This document shows, one piece after another, positions 9,820-18,513 of a DNA stretch of 64,000 bases. Numbering within the stretch: the stretch's first letter is position 1; each line of letters begins with the position of its first letter. The DNA comes from Bacillus sp. NP157 (lineage in GTDB: Bacteria > Pseudomonadota > Gammaproteobacteria > Xanthomonadales > Rhodanobacteraceae), in the NCBI GenBank assembly GCA_018889975.1, contig CP076546.1:2046001-2110000 (forward strand). The letters are read 5' to 3'. The notes under the pieces were generated by a model. That model searched no databases. It was given only the letters and a program-made list of their open reading frames with translations, and had not been told where the DNA came from. The translations under genes and the position numbers were made by a program.

Positions 9820-10776
9820 TCAGCCGACGGTCAGCACGACCTTGCCGATGGCGCCACGGCTTTCCAGGAACGCATGGGCTGCCGCGCCATCGCGCAACGC
9901 ATACGTCGCCGCGATGGTGGGATGGATCACGCCGTCGGTGATCTGCGCGAACAGCGCCGCGGCACGCTCACGACGGATCGATGCGCTGGTCAGCACGTTC
10001 CACAGGTCGCCGCCGGTCAGCGTCAACGAACGATCCATCAGCAGGCGGGGATCGACGAAATCCGGATCGCCGGCCGCCATGCCGTAGAACACCACGGTGC
10101 CACCGATGCGCGTCGCCGCCAGGCTGTCGCCCAGGGTGCGGCCCACCGAGTCATACGTGACATGCACGCCCTTCCCTTCCGTGGCGTCCTGGACGTGCAC
10201 GACGAGGTCATCGTAACCGAGCACCAGGTCGGCACCGGCTGCACGCGCGGCTTCGCGCTTGGCTTCCGACGAGGCGACGCCGATCACCAGCACGCCTTTC
10301 GCGCGCAGCATCTGCACCAGCAACAGGCCAACGCCGCCGGCCGCGGCGTGCACGAGGGCCGACTGCCCCGCGCTGGGATGCGAGCTATCGGTTACGAGGT
10401 ATTGCGCCGTGAGGCCCTGCAACAGCACCGCGGCCGCCGTCTCGTAGCTGATCGCATCCGGCAGCGGGATGAGCTTGTCGGCATCCACCGCGACCAGCTC
10501 GGCATTGGCAAACGGCATGTCGGCAAATCCGATGCGCGTCCCCTTTGGGAACGGGCCACCGTCGCTGACGATCTCACCCGCGCCCTCGTATCCGAGGATC
10601 CAGGGAGCGGCGCCAGCAAGGTGATACGTGCCGTTACGACGGTATACATCGGCGAAGTTCAGGCCGACGGCGCGTGTCCGTACAAGGACCTGCCCGGGCG
10701 CGGGCACCGGATCGGCGAGCGTGTCCCAGCGCAGGACGTCGGCACTGCCGAAACAGTCGAAAAGAAGGGCGTGCAT
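9820..10776 (-). CDS. Quinone-oxidoreductase-like MDR dehydrogenase
   Basis: A 318-residue medium-chain dehydrogenase/reductase without the zinc ligands, hence of the NADPH:quinone reductase (QOR/zeta-crystallin) type. Seen: the N-terminal GroES-like half with VGLNFADVYRRNGTY, then the nucleotide-binding AAAGGVGLLLVQMLRAKG (residues about 142-160) and the middle YDSVGR and FYGMAAGD segments. It would use NADPH to reduce quinones or enals. It is followed on the same strand (upstream in transcription) by a LysR gene at 10825 with a 48-bp gap, so the two could be co-transcribed. Confidence 0.87.
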   Translation of the reverse strand: MHALLFDCFGSADVLRWDTLADPVPAPGQVLVRTRAVGLNFADVYRRNGTYHLAGAAPWILGYEGAGEIVSDGGPFPKGTRIGFADMPFANAELVAVDADKLIPLPDAISYETAAAVLLQGLTAQYLVTDSSHPSAGQSALVHAAAGGVGLLLVQMLRAKGVLVIGVASSEAKREAARAAGADLVLGYDDLVVHVQDATEGKGVHVTYDSVGRTLGDSLAATRIGGTVVFYGMAAGDPDFVDPRLLMDRSLTLTGGDLWNVLTSASIRRERAAALFAQITDGVIHPTIAATYALRDGAAAHAFLESRGAIGKVVLTVG

Positions 10777-10824
10777 GGGGAGGCCTGGATAACGGAATCG
10801 AGGCGCCCATGGTATCGCGCGCGG

Positions 10825-11715
10825 CTAGTCCGATGCCTGGAGCGAAAGCGCCTCGACCAGCGCATCGAACGTGACCCGGCAGCGCGGGCTATCGCGCAGG
10901 TCCTCGTGCATGGTTACCCAGGTCTCGAACGGGAACGTAAAACCATCCGCGACCACCCTGGTCAGTGCCGGCTGGCGCCGTGCCGCGGCGACCAGGCAGA
11001 TACCGATGCCCGCGCCCGCACGGATCAGCGCCAGCTGGGCGACGTCGCTATCGGTGCGCAAGGCGAGATGGCGGCGAGCAAGCTGGGGCCACGCCTTCAG
11101 TGCGCTGCGCACCAGCGGCGTCATCCGGTCGGGGCCGATCAACGTGTGGCCGGCGAGGTCGTCGAGCGAGGCCGGCATGCCATGGCGTGCGATGTAGTCG
11201 TCGCTTGCATGCAGGCCGCACTCGAACACGCCAACCCGGCGTGCCACGAGCTGGCCCTGCGCGGGCCGCACCATGCGCACGGCGATGTCGGCTTCGCGCT
11301 GGAGCAGGTCCTGCACATCGTAGGATAGGGAGAGTTCGATGGTGAGGGCCGGATGCCGACGCTGCAGCTCGGCGAGGATCGGCGGCAAGACTTCCACGCC
11401 GAGCCCTTCGCCGGCGGTGAGCCGGACCACGCCGCGCACGCCGTCGCCATAACTCGCCGCCGTCCGTTCCAGGGCGGCGGCAGTGCTCTCCATCGCCTGC
11501 GCATGCGGCTGCAATGCGAGTGCGGCCTCCGTCGCCATCAGGCCAGCCTGCGAACGGGTAAACAGCGATAAACCCAGCGCCGCCTCGAGCGCATCGATGT
11601 GCCGCCCGACCGTCGGCTGGGCCACGCCCAATGCCCGGGCCGCGCCGGAGAGCGAGCCCTCGCGGAGGACGCCGAGGAACGATCGGTACAACTCCCACTC
11701 AACGGAAGAAGGCAT
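10825..11715 (-). CDS. LysR-family transcriptional regulator
   Basis: A 296-residue LysR protein. The HTH (residues about 17-45, SLSGAARALGVAQPTVGRHIDALEAALG) is followed by the linker helix and a substrate-binding-like domain ending near 290. The start at 11715 gives MPSSVEWELYRSF, in register with the family. Divergent from the extended SDR at 11821 (105 bp between), the classic LysR arrangement, and upstream of the MDR gene on its own strand. Confidence 0.88.
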   Translation of the reverse strand: MPSSVEWELYRSFLGVLREGSLSGAARALGVAQPTVGRHIDALEAALGLSLFTRSQAGLMATEAALALQPHAQAMESTAAALERTAASYGDGVRGVVRLTAGEGLGVEVLPPILAELQRRHPALTIELSLSYDVQDLLQREADIAVRMVRPAQGQLVARRVGVFECGLHASDDYIARHGMPASLDDLAGHTLIGPDRMTPLVRSALKAWPQLARRHLALRTDSDVAQLALIRAGAGIGICLVAAARRQPALTRVVADGFTFPFETWVTMHEDLRDSPRCRVTFDALVEALSLQASD

Positions 11716-11820
11716 CAGGGTAACCTATACGTTTATGCATATCCGATGCACGGCGCTATGCGTTTTCATAGGCAAAAGCCTGCGCCATCATCGCCCCACG
11801 GTCAACCACGAGGAAAGGCG

Positions 11821-12792
11821 ATGACGACGCAGCAAACGGCACTGGTTCTGGGCGCGAATGGCGGCGTGGGCAGCGAAGTCGCGCGCCAGCTGATGGCCGC
11901 AGGCTGGGCGGTCCGCGCCCTGTCGCGCCGCCCCGGCGGCGCCAACCGCGGCGACGGAATCACGTGGATCCAGGGCGACGCCATGCAGACAGCGGACGTG
12001 CGCGACGCCGCGGCGGGTTGCCCGGTGATCGTCCATGCGGTGAACCCGCCGGGCTACCGCAACTGGGCCGGCCAGGTGATGCCGATGCTGGAAAACACCA
12101 TCGCCGCGGCCGGATCGACCGGCGCGCTGGTCGTGCTGCCGGGCACGGTCTACAACTACGGGCCGGACGCCTTCCCGCTGGCGGCTGCCGATGCGCCGCA
12201 ACACCCCACGACGCGCAAAGGCGCGATTCGCGTCCGGATGGAACAGGCCCTGGCAGCCTATGCCCGCGCCGGAGGACGCGCCGTGGTCGTGCGTGCCGGC
12301 GACTTCTTCGGCCCACGGGCGGGAAACAGCTGGTTCGCGCAAGGCCTGGTAAAGCCCGGAAAGGCTCCCAGGCGCATCGCGCAACCCGGCCGGCGTGGGA
12401 TCGGCCACCAGTGGGCCTACCTGCCCGACGTGGCCGCGACGATGGTGGCGCTGATCCAGCGTCGCGACACCCTGCCCGCGTTCGCCAGCTACAACATGGC
12501 GGGCCACTGGGACGCCAGCGGCGACGACATGGTCCGCTCGATCCAGCGCGTCGCGGCGAAGCGTGGCATCACGGCGAAGATCACCGCGTTTCCATGGTGG
12601 ATGATGCGGCTGGCGACGCCGTTCAACGAAACGCTGCGCGAGCTGATGGAAGTGCGATACCTCTGGCAGCGCCCCGTGCAACTCGACAACGCCACCCTCG
12701 TCGCCGCCCTGGGCAGCGAGCCGCATACCGCGTGGGACGACGCCGTCGAACGCACGCTGGAAGGGATGGGCTGCCTAACGCCGACGCGTTGA
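11821..12792 (+). CDS. NAD(P)-binding extended SDR (epimerase-like)
   Basis: A 323-residue Rossmann protein of the NAD-dependent epimerase/dehydratase (extended SDR) type. Seen: the dinucleotide motif GANGGVGSEVARQL (residues 11-24), the beta-4 segment VIVHAVNPPGY, and VLPGTVYNYGP in which the Tyr could be catalytic, although the usual YxxxK pair is not evident. The substrate is unknown. The start at 11821 follows GAGGAAAGGCG. The last 18 bp overlap the 3' end of the converging LysR gene. Confidence 0.83.
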   Translation: MTTQQTALVLGANGGVGSEVARQLMAAGWAVRALSRRPGGANRGDGITWIQGDAMQTADVRDAAAGCPVIVHAVNPPGYRNWAGQVMPMLENTIAAAGSTGALVVLPGTVYNYGPDAFPLAAADAPQHPTTRKGAIRVRMEQALAAYARAGGRAVVVRAGDFFGPRAGNSWFAQGLVKPGKAPRRIAQPGRRGIGHQWAYLPDVAATMVALIQRRDTLPAFASYNMAGHWDASGDDMVRSIQRVAAKRGITAKITAFPWWMMRLATPFNETLRELMEVRYLWQRPVQLDNATLVAALGSEPHTAWDDAVERTLEGMGCLTPTR

Positions 12793-13743
12793 CGTCGTGG
12801 CGGGATAAGCCGCACGGCACAGATCGACGATCAGACCGCGGAACCAACGCTGCGCAGGGTCGGCATCGATGCGCGGATGCCATATCGCACGGATCTCGAT
12901 CGCTGGCGTCGGCACGGGAAGCTCGAAGCGTTGCAGGCCCGCGACGGCCGCCTCCTCCGGGGCAAGCGCATGACCCAGTGACGACACGGGCACGGTCGCC
13001 ACGAGGTCGGTGGAACGAGCGATCCGCAGGGCGTCCGGGAATCCAGGCACGGTCACGACGATGTCCCGCGCCAGGCCTTCCACGTGTAACGCGTCATCCA
13101 CGGGTCCTTTCGCCATGCCATGCGGCGATGCCGTGACGTGCTGGCACGCCGCGTAGCGGGCCGTGGTAACGCGACCACGTGCGAGCAACGCGTGGCCGTT
13201 ACGCACCACCCCGACGTAACGATCGGCGAACAGCGCTTCCGAGAGCATTTCCGGGGCGGACGACGCGAGCACGCCAATTTCCACGTCGACCTGCCCTTCC
13301 CTGTGCACGCTGGCGTCGCTGTCGTTGCGCGGCACGAAGCGCAGGCGGACATGCCGCGCCTGGCTCGTCGCGGCGGTGAACAGCTGCGCGGCAAAGAACG
13401 CGATGAACGCTTCATTGGCTCGTACGACGAAGGTCTTTTCCAGCGACGCGAGATCGAGCGTCGTCGCGGGTGGCCGGAGCACGGCATGCACCTCGCGCGA
13501 CAGGTCGTGCACGCGTTCGCGCAGCGACGTTGCGTAGGGCGTGGCGACGAGGCCGCGACCGGCACGCACCAGCAAGGGGTCACCGGTGGCCGTGCGCAGG
13601 CGCGCGAAGGTGCGGCTCATGGCGGACGGGCTGAGCCCGAGTCGCTCCGCGGCTCGGGTAACGCTTCCCTCGGCGAGCAGCACGTCGAGCGCCAGCAACA
13701 GGTTCAGGTCCGGCTTTTCCACGCATAGCTCCCACGAAGACAT
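12775..13743 (-). CDS. LysR-family transcriptional regulator (NodD-like group)
   Basis: A LysR protein of 322 residues from the ATG at 13743, or 315 from the GTG at 13722, which would give the family-typical beginning V/MEKPDLNLLLALDVLLAEGS. The HTH is SVTRAAERLGLSPSAMSRTFARLR. The effector domain runs from about residue 95 to 310. Divergent from the SDR at 13840, with a 96-bp shared promoter region that carries TTGACT at 13765-13770 and an 8-bp palindrome TGCATGCA near 13783. Confidence 0.88.
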   Translation of the reverse strand: MSSWELCVEKPDLNLLLALDVLLAEGSVTRAAERLGLSPSAMSRTFARLRTATGDPLLVRAGRGLVATPYATSLRERVHDLSREVHAVLRPPATTLDLASLEKTFVVRANEAFIAFFAAQLFTAATSQARHVRLRFVPRNDSDASVHREGQVDVEIGVLASSAPEMLSEALFADRYVGVVRNGHALLARGRVTTARYAACQHVTASPHGMAKGPVDDALHVEGLARDIVVTVPGFPDALRIARSTDLVATVPVSSLGHALAPEEAAVAGLQRFELPVPTPAIEIRAIWHPRIDADPAQRWFRGLIVDLCRAAYPATTSTRRR

Positions 13744-13839
13744 AGCGTCAGGTGCAACTATATCTTGACTTTATTGCGTCTTGTGCATGCATTGCAAGGG
13801 GCGCAGCATTCGAGGCCCTTACTCTCTGGAGACCTGTCG

Positions 13840-14538
13840 ATGACCTCCACCCCATCCATCCTCATCATCGGCGCCTCGCGTGGCCTGGGCCTGGCGATGG
13901 CCGGCGAATTCCTCAAGAAACACTGGAACGTCCTCGGCACGGTACGTGGTACGACACGGACGCCGATGCACGATCTCGCCGACCAGCATCCGGATCGCCT
14001 CGGCATCGAATCCGTCGATATCAACGAGCCGGCCCAGGTCGAAGCCCTCGGCGCGCGACTCGGCGCCCGAACGTTCGACATCGTGTTCGTCAACGCAGGA
14101 ACGACCAATCGCGACCCCACCCAGACCATCGCCGAAGTCACCACGGACGACTTCGTGCAGCTGATGATCACCAACGCGCTCAGCCCGATGCGCACGGTGG
14201 AAGCGCTCCAGCCGCATGTCGCGCCCGGCGGCATGATCGGCGTGATGTCCTCAGGCCAGGGCAGCATTGCCAACAACGAAAAAGGCCTGCGCGAGCTGTA
14301 TCGCGGCAGCAAGGCCGCACTGAACATGTTCATGCGCAGCTTCGCCGCACGAACCGCAGAAGCACGGCGGCCGCTGGTGGTCATGGCACCCGGCTGGGTA
14401 CGTACCGACCTGGGCGGTCCCGAGGGAACGCTGAGCGTGGACGAAAGCATCCCCCGAGTGGTGGACGTGCTCCTGGCGAAGCGGGCAAGGCCGGGCCTTG
14501 AATACCTGGACTACCTCGGCCAGACCGTGCCCTGGTGA
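13840..14538 (+). CDS. SDR-family oxidoreductase
   Basis: A 232-residue short-chain dehydrogenase/reductase. Seen: the cofactor motif IGASRGLG (residues about 10-17), VNAGTTN in the NNAG position, MSSGQGSI with the catalytic Ser, and YRGSK (Tyr-x-x-x-Lys). The C-terminus is short compared with the neighbours, with GLEYLDYLGQTVPW at the end, as in the C-factor-like subgroup. A CTGGAGA ribosome-binding site lies before the ATG at 13840. Probably controlled by the divergent LysR gene. Confidence 0.87.
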   Translation: MTSTPSILIIGASRGLGLAMAGEFLKKHWNVLGTVRGTTRTPMHDLADQHPDRLGIESVDINEPAQVEALGARLGARTFDIVFVNAGTTNRDPTQTIAEVTTDDFVQLMITNALSPMRTVEALQPHVAPGGMIGVMSSGQGSIANNEKGLRELYRGSKAALNMFMRSFAARTAEARRPLVVMAPGWVRTDLGGPEGTLSVDESIPRVVDVLLAKRARPGLEYLDYLGQTVPW

Positions 14539-14644
14539 GCTTCGCGATTACCTCGCGTGTAATTGCCGGGATGCCGCGTGCGGCGGAGCATTCGCATCAC
14601 CAGCACGCATTCGTGGCTGGCCATCGAAAGCCGTGGAGGCACCC

Positions 14645-15253
14645 ATGAATCGCAAGACCGCTCGTTTCAGTGAGTTTGTTTTCAGTGCACAGGATGGTTT
14701 CGACGAGGTGGCGATGCGCGAGGCATTCGCGCACGCCGTACCGCTGAAAAGCATGGTGATCTACTGCCTTGACCCGCGCGTCACCGAGATCCCCAGCGCG
14801 GTCGCGGCATGGCTCGGCGACCAGGTGTATCCGGGCGAAGTGATCGTCAACGAGCACGGCAACCGCGTTGGCTCGACCACCACGATGGCGACCGTCTCGG
14901 TCGCCGCCGGCCGCGCGACCGACGCACTGCGTTCGGTGTCGGTGCTCGAATACCTGTTCGGCGTCGAGACCGTCGTGGTCGTGCACCACTCCAACTGCGG
15001 CGCCACGTCGTATTCCGCGAACGGCATGATCGATGCGTTCCGGCACGAACACGGCGCCGACATCGCCCAGGCCTACGACGGCGGCAGCGTCTGCATCGAC
15101 GATTTCGAAGCCTCGCTGCGCTACGACACCGAGCTGCTGCGCAAGAGCCCGGGCGTGCCCAGGCACGCCGACATCCTCGGCCTGTTCTACAACACCGATA
15201 CCGGCGAGCTGACCGAAGTGGTGCGCAACCCGGGTGTCGCCCAGGCAGCGTGA
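14645..15253 (+). CDS. Beta-carbonic-anhydrase-like protein
   Basis: A 202-residue protein with the beta-class carbonic anhydrase metal site: Cys41-x-Asp43-x-Arg45 (YCLDPRV) and His115-x-x-Cys118 (HHSNCG), all ligands and the Asp/Arg dyad being present. It would interconvert CO2 and bicarbonate if active. The segments around the site differ from housekeeping enzymes (CLDPRV rather than the common CSDSRV), and the C-terminal half (SVCIDDFEASLRYDTELLRKSPGVP, LGLFYNTDTGELTEVV) is like the divergent carbonic-anhydrase-related group. ATG at 14645 follows GTGGAGGCACCC. It stands between two regulated SDR modules. Confidence 0.8.
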   Translation: MNRKTARFSEFVFSAQDGFDEVAMREAFAHAVPLKSMVIYCLDPRVTEIPSAVAAWLGDQVYPGEVIVNEHGNRVGSTTTMATVSVAAGRATDALRSVSVLEYLFGVETVVVVHHSNCGATSYSANGMIDAFRHEHGADIAQAYDGGSVCIDDFEASLRYDTELLRKSPGVPRHADILGLFYNTDTGELTEVVRNPGVAQAA

Positions 15254-15256
15254 CCG

Positions 15257-16162
15257 CTAGGCGCCTTCGTCCTCGAAGGACGCGCCGCGCAGGTTCGCCA
15301 CGTCGCGCCGTGGTGGCGAGCCAAACATGCGAGCGTACTCGCGACTGAACTGCGATGCGCTTTCATAACCGACGCGATAGGCGGCCGTCTCCGCGTTCAC
15401 CGCGCCCGCCACCAGCAAGTGGCGGGCTTCGAGCAAGCGCAGTTGCTTCTGGAACTGCAGTGGCGTCATCGAGGTCAGCGCCTTGAACTGGCGATGGAAC
15501 GCCGACGGGCTGAGCTGCGCGATGGACGCCAGTTCGTCCACGCTCATGGCCTCGGCAAACCTGGCGCGCAACGCATGCACCGCGCCAAGCACCCGATGGG
15601 TCCGGCTATCGGCCAGCGCCACCTTGGCCACGTCGGCCGCGTGTGGGCCGGTCAGCAGCCAATAGGCGATCTCGCGCATGACCAGCGGCGCCACGAACGG
15701 AATCGCCTCGGGTGTATCGAGCAGCCGCAACAGGCGCAGGACGCAGTCCGCCAGCGGCCCGTCGTAGTCCGTGACGAACACGCCGCGCGCGACGCTCGGC
15801 GACGCCTTGACCGGATCGGGCAAGGTTTCCATCACCTCGCTCATCACGCGAGGGTCCAGGCCGATCACCACGCCAAGGAACGGCTCCTCGGGGCTGGCCG
15901 CCGCCACGCGGCTGAACGCGGGCATTTCCACGCTGACCACCAGCGCCTGCCCCGCCGCGTACTCATAGCGACGATTTCCGAACGTGCTCCACTTCGCCCC
16001 CTGCGCCACCACGCAAAGCGATGGCCGGAACAGCAGGGGCGACGGACGCCGCGGCAGGTCGGAGCGGAGGATGCCCACGCCTTCGATGGCTGTCATGTAT
16101 GGGTTTCCGCCGGCGTGGGTCTCCGTATACCGGCGAACGAGCTCGACGAGGGGCTGGGACAT
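15257..16162 (-). CDS. AraC-family transcriptional regulator
   Basis: An AraC regulator with an N-terminal cupin-like effector domain (about residues 15-165, 'LCVVAQGAK' region) and the C-terminal double HTH (about 195-290, MSVDELASIAQLSPSAFHRQFKALTSMTPLQFQKQLRL and VGYESASQFSREYARMFGSPPRRD). This domain order is that of the AraC_N/'RhaS-like alcohol-metabolism' group. 301 residues from the ATG at 16162, which I prefer over 16195 because MSQPLVELVRRYTE is the common beginning; neither start has a strong ribosome-binding site. Divergent from the SDR at 16327, its likely target. Confidence 0.87.
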   Translation of the reverse strand: MSQPLVELVRRYTETHAGGNPYMTAIEGVGILRSDLPRRPSPLLFRPSLCVVAQGAKWSTFGNRRYEYAAGQALVVSVEMPAFSRVAAASPEEPFLGVVIGLDPRVMSEVMETLPDPVKASPSVARGVFVTDYDGPLADCVLRLLRLLDTPEAIPFVAPLVMREIAYWLLTGPHAADVAKVALADSRTHRVLGAVHALRARFAEAMSVDELASIAQLSPSAFHRQFKALTSMTPLQFQKQLRLLEARHLLVAGAVNAETAAYRVGYESASQFSREYARMFGSPPRRDVANLRGASFEDEGA

Positions 16163-16326
16163 GCGGTGCGCCTGCGACGGAAGGGCTGCCGGCATCGTAG
16201 CGGCCGGTTAGTCGATGGATGGGGTCGCCGGCAGGATCAGGCAAGAAGGCAGCGGCATCCGGCATTCGGCCCGGCAGGTGGCGCACCTACCTTTCCCTGT
16301 GCCTCCCTCACCGCCTGGAAACGATC

Positions 16327-17100
16327 ATGACCGATACCACCCTCGCCCCCCGTCGCATCGCCGTCGTCACCGGCGGCAGCCGCGGCCTCGGACGCAACAC
16401 CGTCGTCGAGCTGGCACGCCGCGGCGTGGACAGCGTCTTTACCTACCATTCGAACGAGACCGAAGCCCGCCACGTGGTCGAGCTCGTGGCCCAGGCAGGC
16501 GCTCGCGCGGTCGCACTTCCCCTCGATACCGGCCATACCGCCAGCTTCGACGCCTTCGTCGAGGCGCTGCGCCCGGCCCTCGCGCGTTGGGGCGCCGAAC
16601 GCTTCGATTACCTCGTGAACAACGCCGGCACCTCGCACCACACGGCCATCGCCGAGACCACCGAGGAACAGGTCGACGCGCTCTACAACGTGCATTTCAA
16701 AGGCGTGTTCTTCCTCACCCAGAAGCTGCTGCCGCTGCTCAACGATGGCGGCCGGATCGTAAACGTTTCCAGCGGGCTCACCCGCTTCGCCATGCCGGGC
16801 AGCGCGCCGTATGCCGCCATGAAGGGCGCCATCGAAGTGCTCACCCGCTATTTCGCCAAGGAGTTCGGCCCACGCGGCATCACTGCGAACTGCGTCGCCC
16901 CCGGCGCGGTCGCCACCGATTTCAGCGGCGGCATGGTCCGCGACAACCCCGAGGTCAACCGACGCGTCGCCGAATTCACGGCCCTCGGCCGCGCCGGCGT
17001 GCCCGACGACATCGGCCCGATGATCGCCGCGCTCCTGTCCGAAGAAAACCGCTGGGTCAACGGCCAGCGCATCGAAGTCTCCGGCGGCATGCTCCTGTAG
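16327..17100 (+). CDS. SDR-family oxidoreductase (FabG-like)
   Basis: A 257-residue classical SDR. Seen: VVTGGSRGLGRN (cofactor), NNAGTS, VNVSSGL with the catalytic Ser, YAAMK (Tyr-x-x-x-Lys), and the end RWVNGQRIEVSGGMLL. FYTH-type residues after beta-2 (TYHSNETEA) fit NADPH use. ATG at 16327 in the context GGAAACGATC. The stop codon TAG is the TAG of a REP-like element that begins at 17096, so the 3' end of this gene coincides with a repeat insertion. Confidence 0.9.
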   Translation: MTDTTLAPRRIAVVTGGSRGLGRNTVVELARRGVDSVFTYHSNETEARHVVELVAQAGARAVALPLDTGHTASFDAFVEALRPALARWGAERFDYLVNNAGTSHHTAIAETTEEQVDALYNVHFKGVFFLTQKLLPLLNDGGRIVNVSSGLTRFAMPGSAPYAAMKGAIEVLTRYFAKEFGPRGITANCVAPGAVATDFSGGMVRDNPEVNRRVAEFTALGRAGVPDDIGPMIAALLSEENRWVNGQRIEVSGGMLL

Positions 17101-17120
17101 GAGCGCGCCCGCGCGCGACC
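17096..17120 (+). repeat. REP-like palindrome
   Basis: The window's recurrent unit begins TGTAGGAGCGCGC and continues as a GC-rich palindrome (GCGCGCCCGCGCGC) ending GACC. The GTAG head followed by an imperfect palindrome is the hallmark of REP elements mobilised by RAYT transposases. Here its TAG is the stop codon of the upstream SDR. Confidence 0.85.
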
Positions 17121-17210
17121 CAACCCACCCGAAAGACAACAAAAGAGAACCCCCAAAAACACCCCCCGAAATAGTTCACCCGGCCACCCCGGAAAACTGC
17201 ATACTGCGCC

Positions 17211-17591
17211 ATGACCACGCCTACCATCCTTGTCGTCGACCCGCATCGGGAGCTAGCCGACATGACTGGCGAGGTCCTGGCGTCGCGGGGGTATTCGGTC
17301 CTCGTCGCCGAGCGCTTCGAGGCCGCGATGGCCTTGCTGGGCGGGACGCCGGCGGTCAAGGTCGCGGTCTGCCACGCCACCCTGCCGGAAGCCGGCGGTG
17401 AACACGCCTCCATGTTGAGCGAGCTGAACGAACGCCCGGAAATCGCCCTGGTGGTGATTTCCTCGCGGCCGTTCGAAGACGTGCCAGGCATCCCGGCCCA
17501 CGCCATCCAGCTGCAGAAGCCGTTCGGCGCCAACGAACTGCTCGATGCGGTGAACCGTGCCATGCAGGCGGGCCACGCAAGCGTACGCTAA
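17211..17591 (+). CDS. Receiver-like protein lacking the phospho-acceptor Asp
   Basis: A 126-residue stand-alone domain with the CheY fold: the acidic turn VVDPH with Asp10, the beta-3 region VAVCHATLPEAGG, Ser84 in VVISS and Lys103 in QKPF. In a normal receiver the beta-3 end carries the phosphorylated Asp four residues before the Pro; here that place is His55. Asp10 is kept but its usual acidic neighbour is Pro11. So the protein probably cannot be phosphorylated in the usual way and may act as a constitutive or protein-binding pseudo-receiver. No output domain. The next gene follows after 9 bp on the same strand. Confidence 0.78.
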   Translation: MTTPTILVVDPHRELADMTGEVLASRGYSVLVAERFEAAMALLGGTPAVKVAVCHATLPEAGGEHASMLSELNERPEIALVVISSRPFEDVPGIPAHAIQLQKPFGANELLDAVNRAMQAGHASVR

Positions 17592-17600
17592 GCTTGGTCC

Positions 17601-17978
17601 ATGTCCGGCAACTCCATGAAACCAGGCGATACCCAGCGGCCGGCCGTGGTCGGCTTCGACGTGCCGCGGCTGACGCCCGACGTCGACCCGTTGAAGGATC
17701 CGCCGCTGATCGCGCTGCTCAGTTGCGCGCCAACCGCGCAGTGGGTCGACGTCTTCCAGCGCGAAGTCGCCCTGCTCAAGGGCCCGATGAACATCGCCGA
17801 CATCCGCATTGCCGACCAGCGCATCGAGTTCTTTGGCTCGATCAGCGATGCACGCGGACTCAGCGAAGCCGTGCGCGCCCTGGTGGGTCGCATTTCCGAC
17901 CAGGCGAGCGACGAGCGCGCCAAACCATCGGGCTATGCGGCGTCGCGCACGCCCACCTCGTTCGACCGTAACCGCTAG
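17601..17978 (+). CDS. Hypothetical cytoplasmic protein
   Basis: I do not recognise this 125-residue protein. It has no signal peptide or membrane segment. The middle (residues 35-110: PPLIALLSCAPTAQWVDVFQREVALLKG, IADQRIEFFGSISDARGLSEAVRALVGRIS) looks like a compact alpha/beta domain; the ends are polar and disordered-looking. An in-frame ATG at 17616 is an alternative start. It begins 9 bp after the pseudo-receiver gene, so a two-gene unit is likely. Confidence 0.6.
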   Translation: MSGNSMKPGDTQRPAVVGFDVPRLTPDVDPLKDPPLIALLSCAPTAQWVDVFQREVALLKGPMNIADIRIADQRIEFFGSISDARGLSEAVRALVGRISDQASDERAKPSGYAASRTPTSFDRNR

Positions 17979-18098
17979 CAACCCGTCGCCTCGACCGCAG
18001 CCCCCTGGCACGAGGGTTGCGAGCCGGCGGACCATGGGCCTTCCCTTATCGCGCAAGCGGCCTAGAATCGAACTCCCGGCTCGCCTTCGGAGTACGCC

Positions 18099-18503
18099 AT
18101 GGCCACCCTTGCCCGTTGTCTCGCTGCCCTGGCCATCGCCGTGACCGCCCTGCCGGCATGGGCCCACAAGGACGACCCCGCCGCCGCCCTCGCAAAGATC
18201 ACGGCCGGTCGCGTCGCCGGGAAACCGCAGCACTGCATCGACCTGCCGCAGGTCACCAACACCCAGGTCATCGACAAGACCACGATCGCCTACCGCATCG
18301 GCAGCACCTATTACATCAACACGCTGCGCTCCGGTGCCGAAGCGCTCAACGACGACGCACTGATGGTGACCAAGACCTTCGGCGCGCAACTTTGCGAGCT
18401 GGATTCGGTGCAACTGGTCGACCGATTCGCCGGCGGCCTGCGCGGCTTCGTCGTGCTGGGCGAGTTCGTGCCGTACCGCGTGGCGCCCGCACAGGGCCAC
18501 TGA
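18099..18503 (+). CDS. Small periplasmic protein, unknown function
   Basis: A 134-residue protein with a signal peptide (MATLARCLAALAIAVTALPAWA, cut near residue 22). The mature domain has two Cys (near 46 and 99: HCIDLPQV and QLCELDSV), which could form a disulfide, and beta-type segments (KTTIAYRIGSTYYINTL). Such proteins of about 130 residues are widespread in Xanthomonadales without assigned function. The gene converges with the HipA-like gene at 18514. Confidence 0.7.
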   Translation: MATLARCLAALAIAVTALPAWAHKDDPAAALAKITAGRVAGKPQHCIDLPQVTNTQVIDKTTIAYRIGSTYYINTLRSGAEALNDDALMVTKTFGAQLCELDSVQLVDRFAGGLRGFVVLGEFVPYRVAPAQGH

Positions 18504-18513
18504 TGCCGGCGGC

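Noticed and set aside
12775-12792. Overlap of the epimerase-like gene with the LysR gene as a possible frameshift
   Set aside because: An 18-bp tail-to-tail overlap of convergent genes is ordinary in compact genomes, and both proteins have normal family length.
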